Part shown: piece by piece, positions 7,668 through 15,349 of the stretch
Layout: each line of letters starts with the position of its first letter
Position numbering within the stretch: position 1 is the first letter of the stretch
Source of the DNA: CAZVFX01 sp964626565
GTDB lineage: Bacteria > Myxococcota_A > UBA9042 > CAIXZC01
DNA length: 27,266 bases
Assembly (NCBI GenBank): GCA_964626565.1
Contig: CAZVFX010000095.1
Coordinates: 1-27,266 of the forward strand
Direction: 5' to 3'
The notes under the pieces: model-generated
Database searches by the model: none
The model's input: only the letters and a program-made list of their open reading frames with translations
Told to the model about the DNA's origin: nothing
Position numbers and translations under genes: made by a program

Positions 7668-10282
7668 TCTAGCTTCAGGAAGAATTCAGTCAGGAAAGGG
7701 CTTTCTTTCAGGCACTGGCGTGCGTCCTCGTCCGAAGGCAACGCCACTGCGGTCGACTGTGAGTGCTCGTAGTAGTTGTAGTCGAGGAACGCGGGGCTTC
7801 GAAAATAGGCTGCCTGAATGCGAAAGTACGCGGGCGGGTCGCCAAGTTTGTTGAGGGGGCGTCCCTCTGTAAAACAGGCCGGGCACCAATTAGCCACCGT
7901 GTCGTTTCGGAACAGGGCGGGCGGCATGTGGGATTCGTGGAACCTCGACGTAACGGCATATTCCATAATCGGGAAATCGTCGGTGACCGCGGGGAATCCT
8001 GCACTGACCTCAGCCATAGTCTCGCCGGACGCGGCGAATGTGCCCAGAATGTCAATGAGGGAGCCCATATGAATAGCCGTGAGGTCCGCCGCCACCTCGG
8101 GGTCACCCCACAGCGCGGTGCGCAGATGGTCCGGATTCAGCGTCACCGGGCCCCCTTTGCGGCCGATCATGATCAACTCCGGCCCGGCCCCGGACAGCAG
8201 GATAGCGTCGGGGAAGACCTCGACGAACGCACGCACCAGGGCCAGGGCAATCGGCCCTGGAACCTGGTAGCCCGGCAGCCACTGGCTCATGAATCCGCCT
8301 TCCTTCAGGCGGCTGTGGACCAGGTCGTAAAAATCCCTGGTGTAGAGAGCCGAAACGCCGGAAAAGCTGATGGGCGGGGGCTCCAGGGTCACCAGGTCGT
8401 AGGTTTCTTCAGGTTGCATCCACAAGTGCAACCTTCCGTCATTGACGAAAACGTCGACGTTGGGAGCATTGATAACGTCCCGGTTGGTGGCCTTGAAGTA
8501 CCCCGCATGCTCCAGGATGTCCCGGGAGATGTCCACCACCTCTAACCTCTCAAGAGAGGAGTGAAGGGACGCGGCGTGGAGGGTGGACCCGACTCCGAAG
8601 CAGATGACCAGCGCAGCCTTTGGCTGATTCATGTGAAGCAGGGGCAGGTGAGAGAAGGCCCGCATGTAGCGTTGGCCCCAGCGGCTGTTGCCCGACATGC
8701 TGTGGCCGTTGGTCAGCAGATGTCGCGCCCCGTCCGCACTCTCGGTCACCGCGATGACCTGGTAGGCGTCTTCGGCCAGGGTGAGCAGTTTTCCCGACGT
8801 GTTGCCTTTCGGTACCGCCTGCATCGCCATAGTGTCCGCGGGCAATCGCAGCCACATTACTACAGCCAGCCCGACGACGGCCACCGAGGCGGGGGCCGCG
8901 AAACGGCGCATGGCCGCCCCGAATCCACCTGCCCGCGACCGGCTTGTCTGCACCAGGGACAGGAACAAGATCGCGCCGAGGTTGAAGGCGAGCAGCACCC
9001 ATACCGTAGTCTGCATTCCCACCTTGGGGACGAGCAGAAAGCCAACCGCGAGAGAACCGAGAACCGCGCCCAGGGTGTTGGCCAGGTAGAGCAGCCCTGC
9101 CCGGTTTCCTACCCCCTGCTCGGTCTGTTGAACGATCCCGTTGGCCAGCGGGTAGGCAAAACCCATGAGCAGGGAAGGGACGCCGGTGGCAAGCAGTATG
9201 GGGTAAAGATTGGCCCAGGTGGCCAGCAGCTTCCGAGAGAAGCCGGAGCCGCCCCGGTAGGAAGGTACCAGGTCGATGTAGTGGCGTCTTACCAGGTCTG
9301 CATCCACGATGGTCAAGAAGGCGACCAGGGCAAGTGCGAACAGCGCCTGGGCCGCGATGAAGAAGCGCGCCGGGTTTCCGAACCTCCGATGGCAATAGCC
9401 GCCGGCGAGGGACCCCAACCAGATACCCACCAGGATCACGGTGAGCAGCAGTGAAAAGACGGCGACATAGCCGCCCAGGAGCACGCTCAGATAGCGAAAC
9501 CACAGTATCTCGGCGCCAAGGCCGGCAAAACCGGTTAGGAAGATGGCCGCGGCCACCCACCAGGTGGTGTGTTGTCCGCCGGCGCCGGTCCTGGCCTCGG
9601 CTGCGGACGGTGCGGGGACTGAGGCTCCGCGAGCTCGTCCGGCTACGGCGTTGCCGGCCAGCCGAAACGCCAGCACGGCCGCGAGGAGATTGCACACCAC
9701 CCCGACACCCTGAGTGGCAAAAAGGCCCAGGTTGGGAATCAGGGAAAAATCGGTGAAGAACGCCCCGGCGGCAGCACCCAGCGTATTGAAGCCATAAAGC
9801 AGACCCACGCGCCAGCCCGCGTCTGCAACGCGATTGGCTACCACGTGGCGAATCAACAGGGTGAGGGTACCGCCCATGACGAACGTCACCGGGGCCAGGA
9901 GTCCGATGGCGACCAGATAACGAAGCGCATAGGAGCCCGCACTCAGTTCGTACCACCCGTCGGCGCCCTGTGTATAGGTCGAGATCCAGGCCGCTGCAGG
10001 CTCCATCGCCGGCAGCAGAAAGGCCCAGGCCAGGGCAAAAAGCCCGATGATCAGTTCCGAATATCCGTAGAGTCTCAGTGGTGCCGATGCATCCCGGCGG
10101 TACGCCCTGTCCGCCAACCCGCCCACAACGTAGCTGCCTACCCCGAGGCCGCACATGAACACCGCGATCACCAGCGACGAAGAGTACACCGTGTTGCCGA
10201 ACATGCGCCCGAACAACTTCATCCAGGCTACCTGGTAGATGAGGGCGCTGACGCCGGAAAGCAGGAAGATGAAATAGACCAA
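7664..10282 (-). CDS. fused MFS-like transporter / spermidine synthase-like membrane protein
   Basis: An 872-residue integral membrane protein. Residues 1 to about 480 form many hydrophobic segments, starting FIFLLSGVSALIYQVAW and FMCGLGVGSYVVGGLADR. This is the hallmark of the membrane half of fused MFS/spermidine synthase proteins. Residues about 500-790 are a Rossmann methyltransferase-like domain of the polyamine synthase fold. It has a nucleotide-binding loop VICFGVGSTLHAA near 559, an acidic ribose-binding strand VVDIS near 580, and VNDGRL near 613. The synthase-like active site reads LEPPP rather than the canonical DxxD of true aminopropyltransferases, so spermidine synthesis should not be assumed. 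The start is TTG, one base after the stop of the upstream gene. No other start lies upstream in frame before a stop, and the next ATG would cut into the first membrane helix. Translational coupling to the CBM21-like gene is likely. Confidence 0.85.
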   Translation of the reverse strand: MVYFIFLLSGVSALIYQVAWMKLFGRMFGNTVYSSSLVIAVFMCGLGVGSYVVGGLADRAYRRDASAPLRLYGYSELIIGLFALAWAFLLPAMEPAAAWISTYTQGADGWYELSAGSYALRYLVAIGLLAPVTFVMGGTLTLLIRHVVANRVADAGWRVGLLYGFNTLGAAAGAFFTDFSLIPNLGLFATQGVGVVCNLLAAVLAFRLAGNAVAGRARGASVPAPSAAEARTGAGGQHTTWWVAAAIFLTGFAGLGAEILWFRYLSVLLGGYVAVFSLLLTVILVGIWLGSLAGGYCHRRFGNPARFFIAAQALFALALVAFLTIVDADLVRRHYIDLVPSYRGGSGFSRKLLATWANLYPILLATGVPSLLMGFAYPLANGIVQQTEQGVGNRAGLLYLANTLGAVLGSLAVGFLLVPKVGMQTTVWVLLAFNLGAILFLSLVQTSRSRAGGFGAAMRRFAAPASVAVVGLAVVMWLRLPADTMAMQAVPKGNTSGKLLTLAEDAYQVIAVTESADGARHLLTNGHSMSGNSRWGQRYMRAFSHLPLLHMNQPKAALVICFGVGSTLHAASLHSSLERLEVVDISRDILEHAGYFKATNRDVINAPNVDVFVNDGRLHLWMQPEETYDLVTLEPPPISFSGVSALYTRDFYDLVHSRLKEGGFMSQWLPGYQVPGPIALALVRAFVEVFPDAILLSGAGPELIMIGRKGGPVTLNPDHLRTALWGDPEVAADLTAIHMGSLIDILGTFAASGETMAEVSAGFPAVTDDFPIMEYAVTSRFHESHMPPALFRNDTVANWCPACFTEGRPLNKLGDPPAYFRIQAAYFRSPAFLDYNYYEHSQSTAVALPSDEDARQCLKESPFLTEFFLKLD

Positions 10283-10283
10283 A

Positions 10284-11474
10284 CTACAGCTCGAAGTGAT
10301 AGTCCTTGCCGTTATCCGAGTCCCACTCGGAGCAGGGAGGATAGCCGCCGGAATGATAGAACCACGTGGACAGCGTTTCCGCAGTTGACGGGATGTAGGC
10401 CGGTTCGGTGTACATCACCGGCGGTTCCAGCACATCTTCGTTGGTGTCGTAGTTGTAGCTCACTCGCTGGTACATGGATTCTTCCCAGAACGGGTAGTCG
10501 TCGTACAACCTGTACTGCATGAAAATGGAGCGGCTGCACATGCCGTATTTGCAGGTCGTGCACTTGGCCGGGCGATCGTAGTAGACTTGGAAATATCCGC
10601 CCTTCTTCAAGTCGCCTTCCACGTCTATGCCGCCGTCCTTGAACGTGATAATTGCAGCTTCGGATTCAACCAGGCCGAAGTGGTAGTTGTGCCCGAAATT
10701 GTTTGCCGCGATTCTCGCGTCGGCGAAGCTCAACTCCGCGTTGAGGGCCAGTTCAGTGGCGCCTTCGGGGATGGATACTACGAGACGGGAGTGGTCGGTG
10801 TTGCCTGACTGCTCCAACCACTCGGCGGTTGCGGTTTTCGAACTGTCCCAACCGTCCAGGGAGTAGGTTACGGTGAGCGTCTCGTACCCGAAATCCAGGG
10901 TGTAGAAGTCCAGGGTCGCAGCACTGTCACCCAGCTCGATGTTTGCGCTGAGCATGGGGCTCTTGCTGTGGTTGCTGAACAGGAAGTAGTCGGCACCGCC
11001 GTTGTTGTCCCAATGAGTCCGTTCCTCGTCCCCGTCAACGCCGAAGACGGCATATCTCATGTAGCCCGATGTGCCCAGGGAATGGGTCAATTCCACCTCT
11101 ACTGAGAACAGGCTGGCGCCGCTGTCGTCCTTGCCCGCATAGTAGCCGTAGGCTGTGTGCCACTCCCCGTCGGACATGTCGGACCAGTAGTTCCCTGCGT
11201 ACTGGATCTGATACACGATCCCAACGCTCACAGGGTTGATTCCGGACGTCGATATTTTCACGATAGCTTTGCCCGGCCACGGGTTTCCGGAGGTGGCGTC
11301 GTGAACCCTGAAGACCGCGGCCGAAGCGTCCGCCTTTGCTCCCGCCTTGAAACGGTCGTCGAGGCCCGGGGCGTTGTTCGTCAGTCCCGAGTCTGCCGAG
11401 TCTCTTGACTCGCAGGTGGTGAACAGGGCTGCCGTGGCAACGAGCAGGATGATTGCGACGAGGTTTCTTCTCAT
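10284..11474 (-). CDS. putative lipoprotein with two CBM21-like carbohydrate-binding domains
   Basis: A 396-residue exported protein. The N terminus MRRNLVAIILLVATAALFTTC ends in a weak lipobox (FTTC), so lipidation at Cys21 is possible but not certain. Residues about 50-175 and 180-260 look like two beta-sandwich domains. The first has VGIVYQIQYAG, SVEVEL, RYAVFGVDG and WDNNGGADYF. The second has LTVTYSLDGW and ANNFGHNYHF. The pairing of xVxYxxDGW with W-D-N-N-x-G-x-N-Y recalls starch/glycogen-binding CBM21/CBM53 modules; this is fold-level resemblance only. The C terminus has paired Cys residues (CTTCKYGMC). GGGAGG lies six bases before the ATG. The gene follows the giant MopE-like gene by 73 bases and precedes the membrane fusion gene by one base, so the three may form one transcript. 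A role in binding surface glycans is inferred. Confidence 0.65.
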   Translation of the reverse strand: MRRNLVAIILLVATAALFTTCESRDSADSGLTNNAPGLDDRFKAGAKADASAAVFRVHDATSGNPWPGKAIVKISTSGINPVSVGIVYQIQYAGNYWSDMSDGEWHTAYGYYAGKDDSGASLFSVEVELTHSLGTSGYMRYAVFGVDGDEERTHWDNNGGADYFLFSNHSKSPMLSANIELGDSAATLDFYTLDFGYETLTVTYSLDGWDSSKTATAEWLEQSGNTDHSRLVVSIPEGATELALNAELSFADARIAANNFGHNYHFGLVESEAAIITFKDGGIDVEGDLKKGGYFQVYYDRPAKCTTCKYGMCSRSIFMQYRLYDDYPFWEESMYQRVSYNYDTNEDVLEPPVMYTEPAYIPSTAETLSTWFYHSGGYPPCSEWDSDNGKDYHFEL

Positions 11475-11547
11475 GCGGTGCCTCCCGTAACGATGTCAGA
11501 TTAGATTACTAGGACTGTTTACTCCGCGCACCTGCGAAATGCAACAC

Positions 11548-14500
11548 CTACTTGGAGATAACTCTAAAGCGCACCAGCTCGAAGTGGTTGATGCCGTGGC
11601 CCTGGCCGTTGCCGCAGTCCGCATCGACATCACCTTCCGGCTGGCTGCCCAGCGTGAAGTCCGAGTCGTTCAGGCTCTCCTTGCGAGGCCAGTCGCCCAC
11701 CTGGACGAAACCAACATTGCAAAGCCCGTTCTTCCACTTGTTCACCCAACCGTTGTTGAAATAGGTGTTGACGTAATTGTTGGCGTCGTCCAGTTCCCCT
11801 GCAAATTTGAAGTTCACGAAGACGTCGCTGAACATGTAGGCTGCAGGAGAGTAGCCGTAGTCGGAAAGCTCGAACTGGTGTTCCTTGTAGGCGTGCCGCT
11901 CCACCACGTTCATCACGTAGAAATCGTCCACCACGTTCCAGCCGCCGCCATCGGTGGACATGTCGCACTCAACCTCAAACGCGTCAGCATTGTCTCCGCC
12001 CGTGGGGTCTACCCAGTAAGTACCGCTGGCCGCGCCCGGTTGGGCCTGGTGCAGTTCCCAACAGCTCGCCAATATGCACTGGTCAGCAGTGTCGGGGTTG
12101 CAGTCATCGTCGACGCCGTTGTCGCACACTTCCTCTGTCCCGGGGCCTATCTCCGCGTTGAACGGCTCGCAATCCAACAGGTCAGGGTCGCCGTCGTTGT
12201 CGTCGTCCAAGTCCACACAGTCCTTCGAGCCGTCGTTGTCGTTATCGCTAAAACCCTCATCGACCTCACCGCTGCAGTTGTTGTCGACGCCGTCACATTC
12301 TTCGACGTCAGAACCCTCCATGGGATCGCAGACCTGAGGGATGCCATCGACGCAATTGTCCACAGTGTGATCGCACGGGCCCAACCCGCATGTTGTGGTT
12401 CCCAACTGCTCATCCACCAGGCCGTCGCAGTCGTTGTCCGAGCCATCGCATGTTTCGAGTTCAAACCCTTCCATCGGGTCGCAGAGCTGGGGGGCACCGC
12501 CGACGCAAAGCTGCACCTGATGCTGGCAGTTGCCTAACCCGCACGTTACCGCGCCCAGGTCTTCGTCCACAAGTCCGTCGCAGTCATTATCCAGGTTATC
12601 GCACGCCTCTGCGGCGGAACCTTCGAACGGGTTGCAGAACTGGGCCACACCTTCCACGCATAGGTCCACCGTATGCTCGCACTCCCCGAGACCGCAGGTT
12701 AACGTGCCCAACTCTTCGTCTACCGATCCGTCGCAATCGTTGTCAAGGCCGTCACAGGTCTCCGGCACCGCGCCTGCCAGCGGGTCGCAGTCGTACGACA
12801 CCCCGCCAATGCAGGAAGGCGTAGTATGGAAGCACTGTCCTTCTCCGCACGCCAACGTCGGCATCTCTTCGTCCACCTTGGCATCACAGTCGTTGTCGAT
12901 TCCGTCGCAGACCTCGTCTTCAGCCCCTTCCATGGCGTCGCAAAGCTGCACTTCGCCGCCCAGGCAGTTGGCTACCGTGTGTGCGCACTGGCCGAAACCA
13001 CACGTGGAGGAGCCCTGGTCCTCGTCAACAATTCCGTCGCAGTCGTTATCGGCGTTGTCGCAAACCTCCGGTGAGGCCCCCTCGAACGGGTTGCACACGC
13101 CAGCCAGGCCCGCGGCGCAGTTGTCCACCTGATGGAAGCACTCGCCCAGCCCGCACGTCGTCGCACCCAACTCTTCATCGACGCTGCCGTCGCAGTCGTT
13201 GTCCACGAGATCGCACACTTCCACCGCGTCGCTGTTCACTGCCGCATTCAGCGGTGCGCAATCGGCCCCGTCGGCCTCACCGTCGTTATCATCATCATTG
13301 TCCACACAGTCCTTCAGACCATCGAAGTCGTTATCGTTAAAACCCTCGTCGACGATTCCATCGCAGTCGTTGTCCAGGTCGTCGCAGCTTTCCGGCGCGC
13401 CCGGGTAAGCGGCGGGCTCCAACGGTGCGCAGTCCAGCGCGTCCTCGACCCCATCGCCATCTTTGTCCAGCTCGCACGCGTCGCCGACGCCGTCGTTGTT
13501 GCCGTCCTCCTGGCCCAGGTTGGGGATAAGCGGGCAGTTGTCAGCCTCGTTGTCCGCGCCGTCGCCGTCCAGGTCTCCGTCGCAGTCGTCCCCCAGGCCG
13601 TCGTTGTCCTGGTCACCCTGCAACGTGTTCTTTACACCGGGGCAATTGTCCACCGCGTCCGGAATTGCGTCGCCGTCCGCATCGGTTTCACAGGCATCCC
13701 CGATGCCGTCTCCGTCCAGGTCCTCCTGACCCTCGTTGGGCTCGCCGGGGCAGTTGTCATCATCGTCGTCAACGCCGTCGCCGTCGTCATCTTCGTCCAC
13801 ACAATCCGCCAGGCCATCGAGGTCTTGATCGTCAAAACCCTCGTCCGCTTCATTGTCGCAGTCGTTGTCCACACCGTCGCACAATTCGTTCGCACCCGGG
13901 TGAGTGTCCGCATCCAAGGGAGCGCAGTCCAGGCCGTCGACGGTGCCGTCCCCGTCATCATCTTCGTCCACACAGTCCTTCAGCCCATCAAAGTCGGCGT
14001 CGGAGAACCCCTCGTCCACCAGGTAGTCGCAGTCGTCGTCGGTGCCGTTGCATATCTCCTCCTCGTCGGGCGAGATGTCGGGGTCGAAGGGTGCGCAGTC
14101 AGCCGTGTCCGCCACCAGGTCGTTGTCGTCGTCCAGGTCGCACGCATCCCCGTCTCCGTCCAGGTCGAAATCGGCCTGGTTTGTGTTGGCCGCAGCCGGG
14201 CAATTGTCCACCACGTCCAACACCCCGTCCCCGTCCTTGTCCGACACCAGGCAATCCTTGATGCCGTCGCCGTTGGTGTCCGGGAAACCTTCGTCGGTCT
14301 GGCCGTCACAATTGTTGTCCAGCCCGTCGCAGATCTCCGGGGCCGGGGCGGGCCCATTACAGGTGAGCACGCCTTCTTGGCACACCTCGGTTCCGGCGCA
14401 TTTGCCAGTGGCATTCTCGACCCAGCAAGGACCGCCGCCCGCCTCTTCGTCAACCGCACCGTCGCAGTCGTCGTCCAAACTGTTGCACTCTTCAGCCGCG

Positions 14501-15246
14501 GGGACCGCCGCGTCACAAGGGGAAAGTCCATCGGCCATGCACACTCGCGCCCCCGGGCACTGGCCCCATTCGTTTTCCACGTAGCAAGCAGTCTCGGCCT
14601 GCTCATCCACAAAAGACTCGCTGCAGTCGCACTCACCTTCCGACATCACGCACTGGCTCACCAGCGCGCCGCCCTTAACTTCCGCGACCAGGCAGTCAAA
14701 TCCCAGCGGGCAGTCTCCCGGCCCCATACAGGCCGCCCCACAGAAGTATCCGCCCGGTCCGTACGAAACGCACGCTTCCCCCGCGTCTACGCCGTTGGCC
14801 CAACATTCGGAGTTGGCACTACACGGACGGCAAAGTTGGAGCATCGTGGGAACGCATATGTAGACCTGGTCGGGCAGACTTGGCGTGTGCAGCGCACACT
14901 GCCAGCCAAAGGGGCATTCTTCCTGGCACACCTGGGTGCACAACATCCCGTCGGCAGTCTGGATGCAGTACCCGTCGTTGCACTCGTCGCCGGAGGCACA
15001 AGGATATCCTGCCTCACCAGGACCCGGCTCGAATGATATGTCGTTCTCTTCTACCTCGGCCAGCCAAAGATCGGGCCCGGCTTCGGGCGCGACCTCGGGA
15101 AACACGGTCGTTTCCTCGGCAACCTCGGGCAGGACGACGTCCATTCCCTTGTCCGTAGAGCTGTCGTTCACCACCAGTCCAGCGTCGGTTCCGCACCCGG
15201 CGAGGAGCCAAGCGGCCATAATCGCGGCGCAGCATCGTATTCTCAT
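11548..15246 (-). CDS. giant MopE-like/thrombospondin type 3 repeat lipoprotein with fibrinogen-like C-terminal domain (paralogue 2)
   Basis: A 1232-residue predicted lipoprotein. The start at 15246 is chosen over an in-frame ATG 75 bases upstream because GGAGGG lies just before it and the signal peptide with lipobox LAGC (Cys18) begins here. An acidic tether is followed by a Cys-rich module (YPCASGDECNDGYCIQ, ECPFGWQC, CRPCSANSEC, YFCGAACMG) shared with the protein at 2862-6887. The stalk contains 12 full MopE-type motifs plus one degenerate copy. It also has thrombospondin type 3 repeats and six contiguous 51-residue CGLGxCxHTV units. From about residue 1056 the C-terminal domain reads SCWELHQ, SGTYWVDPTGG, VECDMSTDGGGW. 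This is a close match to the opening of fibrinogen C-terminal domains, and it ends FELVRFRVISK. Such domains bind glycans or proteins in animals. A surface adhesin or receptor is likely; metal identity and ligand are unknown. Confidence 0.86.
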   Translation of the reverse strand: MRIRCCAAIMAAWLLAGCGTDAGLVVNDSSTDKGMDVVLPEVAEETTVFPEVAPEAGPDLWLAEVEENDISFEPGPGEAGYPCASGDECNDGYCIQTADGMLCTQVCQEECPFGWQCALHTPSLPDQVYICVPTMLQLCRPCSANSECWANGVDAGEACVSYGPGGYFCGAACMGPGDCPLGFDCLVAEVKGGALVSQCVMSEGECDCSESFVDEQAETACYVENEWGQCPGARVCMADGLSPCDAAVPAAEECNSLDDDCDGAVDEEAGGGPCWVENATGKCAGTEVCQEGVLTCNGPAPAPEICDGLDNNCDGQTDEGFPDTNGDGIKDCLVSDKDGDGVLDVVDNCPAAANTNQADFDLDGDGDACDLDDDNDLVADTADCAPFDPDISPDEEEICNGTDDDCDYLVDEGFSDADFDGLKDCVDEDDDGDGTVDGLDCAPLDADTHPGANELCDGVDNDCDNEADEGFDDQDLDGLADCVDEDDDGDGVDDDDDNCPGEPNEGQEDLDGDGIGDACETDADGDAIPDAVDNCPGVKNTLQGDQDNDGLGDDCDGDLDGDGADNEADNCPLIPNLGQEDGNNDGVGDACELDKDGDGVEDALDCAPLEPAAYPGAPESCDDLDNDCDGIVDEGFNDNDFDGLKDCVDNDDDNDGEADGADCAPLNAAVNSDAVEVCDLVDNDCDGSVDEELGATTCGLGECFHQVDNCAAGLAGVCNPFEGASPEVCDNADNDCDGIVDEDQGSSTCGFGQCAHTVANCLGGEVQLCDAMEGAEDEVCDGIDNDCDAKVDEEMPTLACGEGQCFHTTPSCIGGVSYDCDPLAGAVPETCDGLDNDCDGSVDEELGTLTCGLGECEHTVDLCVEGVAQFCNPFEGSAAEACDNLDNDCDGLVDEDLGAVTCGLGNCQHQVQLCVGGAPQLCDPMEGFELETCDGSDNDCDGLVDEQLGTTTCGLGPCDHTVDNCVDGIPQVCDPMEGSDVEECDGVDNNCSGEVDEGFSDNDNDGSKDCVDLDDDNDGDPDLLDCEPFNAEIGPGTEEVCDNGVDDDCNPDTADQCILASCWELHQAQPGAASGTYWVDPTGGDNADAFEVECDMSTDGGGWNVVDDFYVMNVVERHAYKEHQFELSDYGYSPAAYMFSDVFVNFKFAGELDDANNYVNTYFNNGWVNKWKNGLCNVGFVQVGDWPRKESLNDSDFTLGSQPEGDVDADCGNGQGHGINHFELVRFRVISK
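12300..13230 (-). repeat. six tandem 51-residue CGLGxCxHTV / DNDCDG units inside paralogue 2
   Basis: Six consecutive coding units of about 153 bases each follow the plan E-x-C-D-x-x-D-N-D-C-D-G-x-V-D-E, then a TCGLGxC core, HTVxxC, and CDPMEG. Each has six Cys and usually one His. The related gene at 2862-6887 has only three such units (about 4375-4840). Boundaries are approximate. Confidence 0.8.
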
Positions 15247-15266
15247 TTCTCCCTCCACTGGCGGAG

Positions 15267-15295
15267 AGTATACACCGGGACCCAAATGCTGGCCA
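15267..15295 (-). promoter_or_regulatory. predicted promoter for giant MopE-like gene 2 and its downstream genes
   Basis: On the minus strand TGGCCA (15295-15290, four of six) is followed after 17 bases by TATACT (15272-15267, five of six). The ATG at 15246 follows at a suitable distance with GGAGGG between. Confidence 0.5.
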
Positions 15296-15314
15296 GCGGC
15301 AAACAATGCGGGGC

Positions 15315-15343
15315 TTGCCATGATTCTCTCGGCGAACTACTAT
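15315..15343 (+). promoter_or_regulatory. predicted promoter for the TamL-TamB operon
   Basis: TTGCCA at 15315-15320 (five of six) is followed after 17 bases by TACTAT at 15338-15343 (four of six). The expected transcription start falls at or next to the ATG at 15350, which has no ribosome binding site. That suggests a leaderless message or a slightly later start codon. It lies back to back with the minus-strand promoter at 15267-15295. Confidence 0.45.
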
Positions 15344-15349
15344 TGTGAC

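Noticed and set aside
8550..10154. Arg/Gly-rich open frame on the minus strand (534 codons)
   Set aside because: It overlaps the MFS/spermidine-synthase-like gene in another frame on the same strand. The composition is typical of an out-of-frame GC-rich shadow.
13132..15036. Long open frame on the plus strand (634 codons)
   Set aside because: It has the same cause: antisense to the second MopE-like gene, with the same Val-rich composition and no ribosome binding site.
14885..15349. Upstream extension of the Omp85 gene to an ATG at 14885
   Set aside because: The extension runs through the 5' end of the divergent MopE-like gene and lacks protein-like composition. The signal peptide and lipobox fit a start near 15350.
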